A stretch of DNA of 64,000 nt from Branchiostoma floridae (lineage: Eukaryota; Chordata; Leptocardii; Amphioxiformes; Branchiostomatidae). Positions 1 to 11,597 of this stretch are shown piece by piece. Where the stretch lies: NCBI RefSeq assembly GCF_000003815.2, contig NC_049994.1:14847140-14911139 (forward strand), in the 5' to 3' direction. Numbering within the stretch: position 1 is the first letter of the stretch; every line of letters starts with the position of its first letter. Both the position numbers and the translations under genes were made by a program. The notes below the pieces were generated by a model that saw only the letters and a program-made list of their open reading frames with translations, made no database searches and had not been told where the DNA came from.

Positions 1-96
1 GTAGAGATTGAATTGTATTTGAATATTGCTTATCTGGATGTCTAACCTTCATAAACGCATAAATATATATATTTTTCGACTTACTCGGTGACAAAG

Positions 97-1466
97 GCCC
101 GTTTGGCGACTTCTACGACCACGCCCTCGGTTGGTGGAAGATGAAGGATGACCGGAAACTTCCTCTTCCTGAAGTATGAAGACATGAAGAAGGTATTAAA
201 AGGATTAGCCAGTGATGCTATGATAAATCGTTCTCAATGAAACTGATTTGGACCAGACTTTGACCATTCAGGAGTAAATCCTTGATGTATTTAGATTCGT
301 ACTTAATTCGAATATGTGTCAGATACATGTAGCTATCTTGTTGATGCTACTAAAGTTTCATATAATGACAGACAACAGACAGAGTATCGTTCACGTGTAA
401 TATACTATCGCTTTATTTGGGAGTGGCAATGGTGCAATGGGCAAGTGGGTAGATTGTTCGCCTTGCATTCGATCGGTAGGAGTTACAAAGGCTACTTGGG
501 AAATCCTCTATCCCATTTAGACCAGAAGATTTTTTTATCCACTCACTCCGGGAAGGACCCTTACTCCTTTCGAAAAGTGTTCCTTTACGTGCTCTCCTCA
601 AAACACGGGACCTCCATCTAACACCCTGTCCTGACTGACAGTTGAATGACTTGGTTTCATCACAGAACCTGCGCAGTGTGGTCAGCGATGTCGCAGCCTT
701 CCTTGAGACCAGCTTGGACAAAGCCGCTGTGGACAGCATTGCCGAGTCGTGCACTTTTAACTCCTTGAAGGCAGCTTGGGGCAGTTCAGATGACGGCTTG
801 AAGAAACACCTCTGCAGGAAAGGTAGTTGTCTGGTTGTGGCCGAAAACATACATTACATCGCGGGACAGCTGAGACACAAGGGTGATGTGAAATACGCCG
901 TGTTGTATTTTATTTACGTCCTACCCACCAGAGGAAACACACGTTTCAGCGACAAATACGCCAGAAGTTGAGAAACTTTTGTGTCCTCGAACAAAACATT
1001 GTATCAACAGCAATTCCAACGTCCGAATCCGGTTTTCAAATATTCGACCGCGCCGCACTCGGCTCGCGCGGAGTCCGTTCGATTTATTCGACGGAAGGTC
1101 GTATGATGCAACTCATTTATAATTAGAACCCCAAACCATATGGAAAATTATCACCCAGTCCGGAACACCCGTATTGGACGTTATCTCGGCCCAGGTATGA
1201 CAAAAATCGCCATATCAGACAATATTGAATTATCAGCGCCATATTACATGCTTAAGATGCATTATGGTTGTAATACTTGTGCAAGTCTTGATAATCTAGC
1301 GCATCTTTACATTAATATTGATAACCGGATGTTGTATTCATTTTCGTTCCTCGTAGGTGTCATTGGTGATTGGAAAACCATGTTCACTCCGGAGCAGAAT
1401 GAAGCTTATGACGCCAAGCACAAGCTGAGGCTGGAGGGGACTGGCCTGGAGTTTGATTTTGATTAG
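97..1466 (+). CDS. Cytosolic sulfotransferase, last three exons only, one with a 1-nt insertion
   Basis: This is the 3' end of a gene that begins before the window. Exons by comparison with the intact copies are about 97-192, 666-822 and 1357-1466 (TAA). The first encodes GPFGDFYDHALGWWKMKDD and corresponds to exon 4 of the family. The second ends in CRK and the third starts GVIGDWKTMFT, together forming the RKGxxGDWK motif that binds the 3'-phosphate of PAPS. The first exon is 96 nt instead of the 95 nt seen in all three intact copies. The extra base lies in the 'gaccggaaacttcc' stretch and puts the following FLFLKYEDMKK out of frame. This is either a pseudogene or an assembly error; the last two exons are otherwise intact and end in the usual EGTGLEFDFD. 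It is the most divergent copy of the array. Confidence 0.85.
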
Positions 1467-2073
1467 TACATGTAAATGTTTGGATGTGATACTATATATT
1501 ACCTGGCTGCAAGAGTATATAACCTATTACCATATAGTCAGGTGCCGCGGACGAATCAGAAGGCCCCGATCCATGTTGGTTATGACGCCGTAACACATAG
1601 ATTCCGGCCAGCCCGGTTTGTATCGCTCCCTCTGATTGGTCAGAATTTGCATTGACACCAGCTGGTGTGGCCGCATGTGACCCAATTAAATAGCATCCCT
1701 GGTCAATCAGAATTTTACGCTTGCCAGAGGATCTGCTCTCCAGGGGACATGACCAGGGCGTAGGGACGCACATAAGTCCCTTGTTTCCATCTTTAATCAA
1801 GAGTGGTAATAAAGCATTATTGAAATGGTGACGATTATCTCTTATAGTTTTACTGGAGGTGAACACAAGACAAGCCAAGACTGGGAAAGACTGTATTGGA
1901 AGTTTAGTCCTGTACTTTAGCAGCATTTTTGGTGGATTTTTTTCGCCCTCGAGCACAATGTTTTGGGTCTTAAGAGGATGTCATCCATAACATTAAGTGT
2001 GGCCTTATGGTATCTTATTCATATAAGTCCATTGTTGCAAGGCATACTATTAAACTTATGCACCATACATGAC

Positions 2074-2167
2074 AAGGCTATTCAGGCCGACAGGGCTGTT
2101 CAGAATAAATAAAGGCTATTATTTGATTGATTGATTGGTTGATTGATTAAATGATTGATTGATTGAC
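2074..2167 (+). mobile_element. Short LINE/SINE 3' tail with (TTGA)n
   Basis: The host sequence 'accatacatgac' at 2062-2073 continues in the paralogous intergenic copy (near 21,240) straight into 'actgtgagtaatcag'. Here it is interrupted by about 94 bp ending in an AATAAA-containing stretch and a TTGA-rich microsatellite, followed by 'gacac'. TGAC occurs at both borders. This looks like a strongly 5'-truncated retroposon tail; the family cannot be named. Confidence 0.55.
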
Positions 2168-3849
2168 GACACGGTTGCTAATCAGCACTAACAAAATCGC
2201 AATCCAGACGATATCCCAGTCAAATGCCCACAAATAGATTCAAATAAACACACCCAACAAATTTTTTAAGACACAAACCTCCATGAAGTATTTATGGAGT
2301 AAACGATGTAAGCTGAGGTACATTGGTGCCCTCTTGGGTTTCCCATGTATAGCAATTTCCTTAAAACCTTACTGTGTCTATTTATATCCAGATAGTAGTC
2401 ATACCTACATGTACATAACACTATATAGCTAGGTAGTAATCAAGGCAAGCTAGAGACTAGCCTCTGACAATTGGCCCCAACTTGTATAACACACGTATTA
2501 CGCAACCAACAGCTGATCTAAAACAACCCAGAGCCTAACCTCTGCTTGGAGAGGCAAAAGCCGGCTGTGGACTGTACCATACTTTCGAGAAGGGGTGTTG
2601 ATTTATGATTCTCCAGAACTTGCTACGGCACCCAAAATTGCTGACCCCTATCAATGAGTAATGAGATACTGTTGTTCTCTCCGCCACACTACTCAAAAGT
2701 TTCCACCTTTGTGAAGTTATCCAATGACAGCAATTGAAGGTCTCATTCCTGTATTACTCCGAGTGTATATCAATGAGTACATGCCCAAAAAATGATTAGG
2801 TGTCAAAAGCGTGTGTGTAGGTGGATGATAAATCCCTTGTATCGCCCCACCTGATATGAATAGGATCTAAGATGAAAGCTTGTGTATTACTGTCATTATT
2901 ATGTCGGAAAGTTTCATAATGCGAGCGATGGTCGGACGCGTACGTTTCTTTGGCCTGAGTGCTACGATCAGGCCTAGCCTTTGTCGCTCTAAACGATCTC
3001 TAGCGGATATTGGGGTACTTGCAGTTTGAAATTGGATAACTATCATTCGTATCCATAAGATTTGGATGACATTTTTTGCTGAACCTAACTCAAAACAAGT
3101 TTTCTTACGATAGTAAGGATGTCATCTTCAGATAAAGTGAATCTTTTACGAATTGGCGGGCATGAAAGGTTCGTATCTTAACACTAAGTCCAATGGAAGA
3201 GCCAAATGCAGCAATGCGAACTTGAACGTTTGAACTTTGAACCGCACGACTTCCGTGTTCTGCTCCTCCCGGGACCCCGCCATATACCGACATTTGCTGT
3301 TTGCTTGCAAAAAACGGTGAGCAGCCGTTTATTATTGATTTTTCTTGTTTACTTAAGTCATTACAGTTTTTAAGGGCTACTGATAGTACTTTCGTATGTC
3401 CTACACTCCATGTAGCTAGTAATTTGGTGCCATATGCCCTCCCATCTTGCTGTATCATTGTTAGACCATTTGAACTTGAACTTAACACATGCACCACCCT
3501 TTTCTTGCGTACCTGCTGACGTTGTGCCTGTAGTTTTATATATATAACTTTATTGCACAACAATTGTACGATTTATCTCCAAGACATAGTTCCCAGGCAA
3601 TGTTAAGAAAAAATATATTTGGAATGTTTACTCGGTTTTGATCTGTAACAAATATTCCGTATAGATAATCTCTCTGGAAATATTTGGCCAATGACTTTAT
3701 GTAAACAGGCATGCACATTTCCATGCATTGGTAATACATAGTGAATAGTTTCTTTGATCGATTTTTAAAAATTGCATATTTCTTTTTTGATACAAAATTT
3801 TAGTGCAAAATGTTAAGTATCAATAATTGGACAGGGTTCAACGCCTGAC

Positions 3850-4480
3850 TTCGCAGCATAACTAATCTACCTACCGTACAAACCACAATGTAATGTGTTA
3901 TGAAAATGTGTTTGGGTCACATTTCTAACGTTCGGGCTTTCTTTTGTGAATTGTCCTAAATGTACATTACAGTCGTCATACAACCTGTTCATGCATTTCA
4001 GCTGAAAGAAATCATGAAGCTGATACACTAGTATATAGTGAATTACACATATCAAATGGTACATAAAGTGATATTTGCCTAAGTTCCGGACAAAATGGAC
4101 AAACTCTCTGGTCATCAAAAGATGACCAGAGACTAATAGCAATAATTGTACGTCCGGAATCTTAAGACAACAACTTAAGACAACAACTAATATATAAGAC
4201 TGATATACCTCACAAAAGACCATGTAATATGGGATGAGAATTTGTTTTTGGTGAAATTTCACCCCTTTAGGCTTTCTTTTTAATAAATTGTCCTTAATGT
4301 ACAATGCTGTGGTTGTCACACAATGTATTCTTGCATTTGGTTTTTGGATCCGTCGAGAGAAACCCTGGTAAAGAAGCTGATATACTTGTATATACTGAAT
4401 TACACATAACAAAATTGTACATAAAGTGATAATTGCCTAATAAGTTCCGGACAAAATGAACAAACTATCTGGTCGAAAGA
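3850..4480 (+). repeat. Tandem duplication of the promoter-proximal region of the second sulfotransferase
   Basis: The stretch around 3855-4190 is repeated, diverged, at about 4182-4480. Landmarks are 'agttccggacaaaatg' at 4082 and again at 4443, and 'gctgatacacta' matched by 'gctgatatactt'. The fourth gene has this region once (about 22,530-22,810). The first copy contains a perfect 11-bp-arm hairpin at 4106-4131 with loop AAAA. The duplication could alter upstream regulatory spacing of this gene; no named regulatory site is recognised. Confidence 0.6.
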
Positions 4481-4497
4481 TGTATTAAACATTACAG

Positions 4498-4521
4498 ATC
4501 ACTACGAAAAAAGGTGTGAAG
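4498..4521 (+). promoter_or_regulatory. Likely 5' UTR splice acceptor before the MDQW start
   Basis: A CAG ends at 4497, exactly 24 nt before the ATG. The other two complete genes have the same arrangement: CAG ends at 14793 with ATG at 14818, and CAG ends at 22845 with ATG at 22870. In each case the 24-nt leader is conserved. This suggests an acceptor for a non-coding first exon. The upstream exon itself was not located. Confidence 0.4.
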
Positions 4522-7500
4522 ATGGACCAATGGTTTGAGTACAAAGGAGCACTCTTTAACCTAGCGTTCACAAAGGAATCCCTCGACGCCATACCTGAAT
4601 ACGTCATACGTGATGATGACGTCGTCATTGTGACGTATGTAAAAGCAGGTAAGGAACATAAAATTCATAGTCATGGAATAAAAGAAAGAAAATTTGTCAG
4701 CAGAACGTTTATCTGTGTCGGTAGAAGCTGCGTTGAAGCAAAGTTAAACTTTACAATTCGAAAAATGAAAGATTGTTTCAAAGAATGAAAGGGGTATATT
4801 ACGTAGATTTTTGGTAATATGTCAAAGGGGAAGGTCCAGAACTTGTAAACAGTTAGACCATGCTTGATATCATGTCCAGATAGAGACGTGTTTTCTTTAT
4901 GTGTCACGGACTTTGGCATATCTTTCCCATATTACCCATAAGTCATCTTCCTGTGCATGCGCAGTTGGAATCATGAACATGCTTGTAGTAGTACCATTGT
5001 GTCCTTCTGAATAAACCATGCCTTCTTTAGGGACGAACTGGGTCGTAGAAATCGTGAACAAGTTGATGAGGGCTGCTGGCAAGACAGATGTTCCCGCAGC
5101 AGACATACCGTTGTGCATTGCAGCAACAGTGCCAGGGTTTGGACAGCCAGGTCACGTGATCATGGAGGACCAACCGTCGCCGAGGATCATCCACACGCAC
5201 CTTCCGTGGCATCTGGCACCCAAAATGATCACCAGTCCGAAAGGAAAGGTATTCCAAGCTGTCTTTCCTGACTCATTTCAAACCTTTGCGCGCGCATCAA
5301 CTTTTCCAAGCAAAAAATACGACCATACTGTTAAACGTTTATGAAGGTAAACAATATTAAAATTCGATTCAATCTCTACAACTATCATTTCTACGTTTTG
5401 ATCCAATTGCACTTGAACATACTGAGAAGAGAATTTTAGAAGAGAAAGCTGCAAAATGTAACCATATATGCCGTAACTATAAGTTGCAAAAAATAGCCTC
5501 TACCAGGCTCCGCAAATCGGTGGTCTAATTGGACAAAAAGGGTGACAATAGTTCAGTATGGAAGTTGGCCGCGCTGAGGAAATAACTCCTCTGACTGGCC
5601 GACTCCACTAGCGTACACACTATTTGTCCAAGACAATTTCTACAATAGACCAGCGATCCGCGGAGCCTGGTAGAGGCTAGAAAAAAATTGGCAAATGGGT
5701 ACTAATGTCCCAGAATGCCAAACTAAATTCCAAAGTAAAGAAGAAGATTGCTCCGTATTTCCAGCTATAGTTTTGCTGAAAAGCAAGGTGCATCAGCAAA
5801 ATGAAGGAAGCAGCTATACTCATTATATAATACAAGAGTTTCTACTTCTAATGTAAATCCGATTTGAATTGTCTTGAAACGTCGTTGTTTGTGTTTTGTA
5901 AAGTTCAAAGCTATAGTGGTGATGAGGAACCCGAAAGACACGGCTGTGTCCTGGTACCACTATAATCAAAAGTTGTCACCATCATTGGGAACTCAACGCG
6001 ACATACCCTGGGACGAGTATGTACAGCGTTTTTTGGATGGAAAAGGTGAGAATCCGTAATCTAAAATTGTCACAAAGATTGTAATATTGATATTGATATT
6101 AAAATATAATCCAAACTAGAGCTCGGCGACCTCATACCTCCATGAAATATAGAGCTTTTGTAAATTGTATGCAAATTTTATGCAAATGACTTATAAATTT
6201 CCATAATTTGTGCATGGCGATGTTTATCATTGACTAACATACACATGTCACAAGTATGAAACTCCCATCATTAATCATTAAGCGATTTTTCAATTGTTGC
6301 ATATATAATGCAAATCAGTTCCTCATTTGCATATTTTTTTCTTTTTATGTGCCACCTATCATAATTTACATGTGTAACATTTATTGAAATAATGGACTTA
6401 TACAACTTCCTCATTAATTATGCAAATAATGCCTTCATTTGCATAACATGTATATGATTATGAACATCTTTGCCTAAACTACCTGCATGCCTAATATGAT
6501 GGCAATCCATCGTTCCTCTCTGCAGTTGTCCTCTTTGGAATGTCTTGACAAAAATGCCCCTGCAGTTCCAAATTTAAATGTTAAGGGAATGAAACTTGGC
6601 CCACTATGTCATGACGCTAAAAGCTGTCCACCAAGCAAATGTCAAGACCATATCATGTCCGGGACAGGAGATACATTGAAAATACTGCTATGATAGAATA
6701 TTCTCATTAATTATGCAAATGTACTCTAATTTTGCATAATTAGTATCTCATTTTGTACAAAATTGTCTAAGGCATCTACATACCAAAAATCATGAAAATC
6801 CGTTTATCCTTTCTTGAGTTATCCGCTTCAGAACTTTTGGACAAAAATGCCCCTGCTATCCCAAGCCTAGTTGCTAGGGGACCCAAACTTATGTCACTTC
6901 TTTCTGAGCTCAAGAGCTATCTAACACCCCAAAATCGTGACCATAGCTTGTTCAGAACACGAGATAGCGAAACCGGAAGTTGCACTGCAGTGACATTTCA
7001 TGGAGGTAATAATATAGTACTAGGGGTGGGTACCTGTACAGTGTACCGTTACAAAACCGTTTTTCTTGTTGGACCGAAACAAAATCAGTGGACCGAATGT
7101 TGGACCGATTCGAAAATTAACAAATTGTACCAGCAGACGTTCACATGTTTTATGGCTTACATGTCTAAGCAAACAACAAGAGCGAAGTAGAGGAGATTTG
7201 AAAGTTATGTTTACTAAGTATCCACAGAAATGGACCACATATTTTGAGTATAATAAGTCCATAGATAATTAGGTCCAGGTCCAGATCTGATCCTCTGGAC
7301 CTGGACCGTACATGAACCTTAATTTTCCGTACCGGTACCCACCCCTACCAAACACTGTATTGGGGTCTTGTTTCTGTTGTTTCTGTTGATATTTTTGGTC
7401 TGTCTGCAGTTTCCACCTTTTTCTCTGCATGGGGACTTAAGAAAAGTTAGGCCAAACCTCCCGCTGCGCTATTAAGCAATGCGCTATTAAGATAAAGGTT

Positions 7501-9602
7501 GCCTTGTGTTTTGTTCTCAGTCTGCTGTACGTCTTTTACTTTATGGTAGCCAATGGGAACACGTACAGACAGAATAAGTGAGAATCTAAAAAATTCTAGG
7601 ATGAAGGAGAATTCTTATTACACAACCAGTGGGTACTTACATTGCCATGTTTGGGACTGTTTTCTCACCGCAAGAGCGCCACCTACATCGGCTACATATA
7701 GCGGTGAGAAGCAGAACTCCAGTTAGAAGCTCTGACGAAGGTGTCTGAGAGACATCGAAACGTAAGCAATGTAAGTACCCACTGGTTGTGTAATAAGAAT
7801 TCTCTTTCATCCTATATTCTACCAACCTGATGAAACTATTTTCGGAATTTAAAAAATTCTAGATATTTCTAGATCCTAAATATGTAATCTTCGATTTCTT
7901 GTTTGTATCTAAAGCAATCTTTGGTGAAAAGTGACAAAGTTTTGAGGCATTAATGATGTTATTGACATTACAGTAACTTTGGTATGGTCAACTATAAACT
8001 ACAAAACATGGATACAGAGCAAATCTACAAACAGGTGGGGCTAAACGTTGGTGTCATTATCTTTTCTAAGTACAAAGCTGTTTTGTAATATCTAGTAATA
8101 CTTGGTGACTTCTACGACCACGCCCTCGGCTGGTGGCAGATGCGAGACGACCCCCACTTCCTGTTTCTGAAGTATGAAGACATGAACAAGGTCAGTTGGC
8201 TGGCGTAAAAACTGAATAAAGTTAAAACTGTTTTGCAGCTTTTTAAGCTTCTTTCGGTCTACTTGATATACCGATGTCAGCTTTGCATTCAATAGTTTTC
8301 GAATACAATGTCCTTCATATCAAGATAGTGTTGAAGATGAGTATCATATCTCGATGACATGTCCCGCCTGTTCTGTAGATAGACGAAAACTAATAAAACA
8401 CACGTAATCCTAGTACAACCTTGACAAAGACAAATACAGACATTTTCAATCTACTAATGTCATATCTTTACTCCATATCTAATTACCTGGCTAATACATA
8501 CTTGTATGTGGCGATCTAGAAAAGAGAGAATATATTGTACCTACCTACCTTAATGTACATGTATTGTGACAGACTGTCAATACGTCATTTACGTCCATAT
8601 TCATGTAGTTATAGACTAGTATTATTGTATTGATTGCTTTGTTTTTGTTGTAATATTGTAATATGTTGTACGTGTACAAAATATATTAATATATTAGATA
8701 CATAGAACATTCGCTACGAGTTTGTGTAGAATGTGTGTAAATAAGTTGGTTTCCTTCTGCATAATGCCTTATAGAGTCGTGCTTCCATCAAGATTTATCA
8801 AACACTTCACTTCTGATACATTTTGTAGGACCTGTCTGGTACTGTCAGGAAGATAAAGCAATTCTTGGACATCAGTTTGGATGACGTCACCACAGCAAGC
8901 ATCGTTGAGTCGTGCACCTTCGCCAGTCTGACGTCTGCTTGGGCCGACTCGGGAAACCCAATCCAAACTATCGTCGCCAGGAAAGGTGAGGTACTAAGGA
9001 GATTTCAAAACATTGCACATAATAATTCTTTTACACCACCAGTTAGTATTCACTTTGCGTACTTTTCGATGTCTCTCTGACACCTCCCTTAGAGCTTCTA
9101 ATTGGAGTTCTGCTTCTCGCCGCTATATGTAGCCGATGTAGGTGGCGCTTTTGCGGCGAGAACACAATCCCAACGTTTGTATCCTCTCTAGTCACCGGGG
9201 CTGACTTTCTTTTTTAATAAAGTCGGGCTTTCTATTTTGTACTGCAGACATGAAGAAAGCAGTACGAATAAAAAAACAGCCGGAGTCGAACCTATACGTG
9301 GAGAATAGCGTTTTATAGTTATTTTGAAATAAACAGCAGATACTAAAATAATTAATACCTTGCAAGCGTTACGTATTACGATAGTCATTCTGCTACCTTA
9401 GTTATTTACCCAAATCCGTGAATGAGATATTACCTTTGCATTGAAACTTTGAATTTCAACGACAACACAACTGTTTTTTTTTTAAATTCCAGGTGCGGTC
9501 GGTGATTGGAAGAACAGTTTCTCTGAGTCTCAGAGTAAGGCGTTCGATGCCAAATACAGGGAGAGACTGGAGGGGACCGGTCTCAAGTTTGACTTTGAGT
9601 AA
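4522..9602 (+). CDS. Cytosolic sulfotransferase (SULT family), six exons, 282 aa
   Basis: Exons are 4522-4648, 5031-5248, 5904-6045, 8096-8190, 8829-8985 and 9493-9602; all junctions are GT/AG and the phases join without a stop. The product transfers sulfate from PAPS to small hydroxyl or amine substrates in the cytosol. Family landmarks in order: TYVKAGTNW (5'-phosphosulfate loop, usually TYPKSGTxW), IIHTHLP containing the catalytic His, MRNPKDTAVSWYHY (3'-phosphate Arg and Ser), KYEDM, and RKGAVGDWKNSF near the C-terminus. The length fits the family (about 285-295). Unusual points: the loop Pro is Val here, and the Lys of the common KTHLP motif is His in every copy of the array. The MDQW start was chosen because an upstream in-frame stop removes the longer start available in the other copies. 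Introns carry several small transposons and a LINE lies just past the stop. Confidence 0.93.
5494..5679. mobile_element. MITE with TAGCCTCTACCAGGCTCC termini
   Basis: This 186-bp element in intron 2 of the second sulfotransferase has perfect 20-bp terminal inverted repeats starting TAGCCTCTACCAGGCTCC, flanked by A-rich DNA. A TA at each border would fit a TA-target (mariner-like) element. Relatives with the same type of termini lie at 49104-49323 and 60782-60923. No coding capacity. Confidence 0.7.
6116..7007 (-). mobile_element. Copy of an unclassified ~1-kb AT-rich repeat (copy A)
   Basis: This stretch matches, in reverse orientation, the better-delimited element at 19860-20933. The CTAG end is at 6116 ('ctagagctcggcgacctc'), and the other end is 'catttcatggaggt' at 7007. 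It is shorter than copy B, having lost about 180 bp near the GT-rich end. It shares the repeated 'cctccatgaaat' motif near both ends and alternating 'atgcaaat' blocks. Both copies lie in DNA of the sulfotransferase array. No transposase is visible and no family is assigned. Confidence 0.65.
7021..7347. mobile_element. hAT-like non-autonomous element, 327 bp
   Basis: The ends form a perfect 14-bp inverted repeat, TAGGGGTGGGTACC, typical in style of hAT superfamily MITEs. The expected 8-bp target duplication is not present at the immediate borders, perhaps because the element sits at the edge of copy A of the ~1-kb repeat. CCAAAC occurs at 6111-6116 and again at 7348-7353, so the pair may have entered as one composite. 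No coding capacity. Confidence 0.6.
7600..7849. mobile_element. Foldback repeat with 13-bp flanking duplication
   Basis: The sequence from 'ggatgaaggagaattc' (7599) to 'gaattctctttcatcc' (7812) folds back with arms of about 47 nt. TAAAAAATTCTAG flanks it at 7587-7599 and 7850-7862, and the fourth gene's intron has the site once. Related, decayed sequence ('tatgtagccgatgtaggtggcgc') occurs in intron 5 of all three complete sulfotransferases (about 9,060-9,180, 16,750-16,920 and 26,090-26,210), so those copies predate the duplication. Confidence 0.6.
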
Positions 9603-9673
9603 ACAACTATACATGGGTTTGGGACGGATCACAGTTTGACTGTGTAAAGTTTCATATTTCTCTTTCGACAAAT

Positions 9674-11597
9674 ATTGATGATGATGATGATGATGATTGG
9701 TTTATTGAAAATGAAGATATCTGGCAGCCCAATGGCTGAATTATGTATCATCTTACAGAAATCACAATCTCAATCATTGAATTAAAATTACTGAGTAACA
9801 TGCGGATGAAGCAATTGAGCTATAGTTTTAAAATCGTACATTCACAGATAAAATCAAGTACAAATATATATCTCTTTGCTGTTACCTGTTAATCAAACAA
9901 GGTATTTGAAGGCGACACAATCGCGAATAACGCAAGGTAGAAAGAATGTAAGAATACATTGTTTCCTGGTAATTGAATGCGTCATATTGCAGCACAAAAT
10001 AAGAGGTTTACATTACTCTAAAACATCGCAGTAATTACTTTATATCGTCGTTGAGTAATCGCACAAGGTAGGGTATAGAGGAGTCCCTGTATCTGTTTGT
10101 TCTACATTTAACCAGTCTGAGTTTGTCAGAGTTTCTGGTGTTTCGTCCATGGAGCTGACCTGTCTTCTGTGGGAGCATGTCTGGGCCCAGTTTCATTGCG
10201 AATTTTCTGCACAAGTCCTCGCGCCTGTGTAGCAGCGTTTGGAGGCCGGTGCGCACCAGGGCAGCTTCATAGGTCGTGTACTGTCCGCCTAACACGGTAC
10301 GGAGGGCTCTCTTCTGGATTCTTTCTAACCGGACAGTATGCTCCTTAGTGAGTCCGGGATGCCATACTGGAACGCAGTATTCTAATACAGGTCTGACATA
10401 GGACGTGTATACTTGAAGCAAGTCATCCACCGTAACGTTGAACCGTTTCAGGCTTCGAAGCATGAAGAGTCTTCCGTTGGCTTTGGAGATCATTTTTGAT
10501 ACCTGCGTATCCCATTTTAAGTTTGATTGTAACCATACTCCTACTAGACAGGTAACTACCACGATCTCCAGCGGAGTTCCATTGATTTTGAGAATTGGCG
10601 GGGCAGGCGGAAGCTTCATAAACGAGAATATCATGATCTTACATTTATCAGCATTCAACAGCATGTGGTTTTGACTGGCCCACAGACTAAAGTCATCGAG
10701 CTCTTCCTGCATGATAGATGGTGCATTGTGTTGTCGAGACTCGGCCAACGACAGGTCGTCAACAAATTTCCACTCACTAAGGGGTGACTCTCTAACAGCA
10801 TCATCAAACACGGCCAGGAATATTAGGGGCCCAAGTAGAGTTCCCTGTGGTACTGAACAAGAAAGCGTCTGCCATGTAGAGAGTTCATTGCGATACCTGA
10901 CGCGTTGGCGGCGGTCGGTCAGAAAGTTAGATATCCATGGAATCAGGCTTGGTCGCGCTCCAAGCTCAAGTAATTTGGTGATGGCAATGGTGTGGTCGAT
11001 CCGGTCGAACGCCTTAGAAAAGTCAGTCATAACGAGTGTGGTGATGTTGCCCAATCTATCAGAGTTTCTCGCCACATGGTCAATCAAACTAACCATGTAG
11101 TGTGCAGTTGACTTTCCCTTGAGACAGCCATACTGTTGTGGGTCGAGTGAGGTCCTAATGTCTTGTAGCAGCCACTTGCTTACGAATGATTCAGCCACCT
11201 TTGCTAGCTGAGACGTTAGGGAGACTGGGCGCAGTTTACTGATGCAGGGAGGTTGGCACTTAGGGAGGGGCACAACTATGGCATCCTTCCACTGCTGAGG
11301 TAAGTATCCCTCTTTAAACGATGTATTTAGAATGTCAGCAACTGGTTGGCTCAATTCATAGGCAAATTCTCTTAAAACTCTCGTGCTCAACTGATCAGGG
11401 CCTGGGGCTTTCCCTACTTTCAGCTTTTGCAGAATAGGGCACACGTCCCAGGCATGGACCTCTGGCGGTGGAGCCCCGCATGGCAGGTATGCAGGCAGCT
11501 GTGCTGGATCAAGGCTGGGACGTCCTTGTGCTACTGTTGCAAATTGTTCATTTATGTAGTTAGCGATGAAAAGGCTGTCCGCTGACTCGTTATCCAG
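9674..11597 (-). mobile_element. 5'-truncated LINE (CR1/L2-like), 1.92 kb
   Basis: The insertion lies 72 bp past the stop codon of the second sulfotransferase. It is bounded by the 8-bp duplication CGACAAAT at 9666-9673 and 11598-11605. The third gene's downstream region shows the uninterrupted site ('gacaaatgataaaattg'). Read on the minus strand the element is 5'-truncated, contains one long reverse transcriptase frame, and ends in an ATC-repeat tail (plus strand 'gatgatgatgatgatg' near 9,677), as CR1/L2-type LINEs commonly do. The exact duplication and unbroken frame imply a recent insertion, later than the gene duplication. Confidence 0.9.
10035..11597 (-). CDS. LINE reverse transcriptase, 5'-truncated ORF
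   Basis: An uninterrupted frame of about 520 codons encodes the palm and thumb of a non-LTR reverse transcriptase. Visible landmarks: GKAPGPDQLSTRVLREF near the start, PLPK, LRPVSLTSQLAKVAES, QYGCLKGKSTAHYM, TDFSKAFDRIDH with the first catalytic Asp, VPQGTLLGPLIFL, and KFVDDLSL, the catalytic FVDD box. The N-terminal endonuclease region is missing because the element is 5'-truncated; no ATG starts the frame. The C-terminal part (VWHPGLTKEHTVRLERIQKR) is typical of CR1/Jockey-type LINEs. It is mobile-element coding sequence, not a host gene. Confidence 0.92.
   Translation of the reverse strand: MDNESADSLFIANYINEQFATVAQGRPSLDPAQLPAYLPCGAPPPEVHAWDVCPILQKLKVGKAPGPDQLSTRVLREFAYELSQPVADILNTSFKEGYLPQQWKDAIVVPLPKCQPPCISKLRPVSLTSQLAKVAESFVSKWLLQDIRTSLDPQQYGCLKGKSTAHYMVSLIDHVARNSDRLGNITTLVMTDFSKAFDRIDHTIAITKLLELGARPSLIPWISNFLTDRRQRVRYRNELSTWQTLSCSVPQGTLLGPLIFLAVFDDAVRESPLSEWKFVDDLSLAESRQHNAPSIMQEELDDFSLWASQNHMLLNADKCKIMIFSFMKLPPAPPILKINGTPLEIVVVTCLVGVWLQSNLKWDTQVSKMISKANGRLFMLRSLKRFNVTVDDLLQVYTSYVRPVLEYCVPVWHPGLTKEHTVRLERIQKRALRTVLGGQYTTYEAALVRTGLQTLLHRREDLCRKFAMKLGPDMLPQKTGQLHGRNTRNSDKLRLVKCRTNRYRDSSIPYLVRLLNDDIK

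Larger units (their letters stand above)
1490..4490. other. Intergenic DNA between first and second sulfotransferases
   Basis: No gene is seen. The stretch is mostly duplicated intergenic DNA related to about 12,100-13,260 and 19,600-22,800. A short segment near 3,540-3,570 ('aactttattgcacaacaattg') resembles a repeat tail also present near 12,210 and 40,230. The 152-, 154- and 181-codon open frames here have no recognisable protein features and are not conserved in the paralogous copies. Confidence 0.6.
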
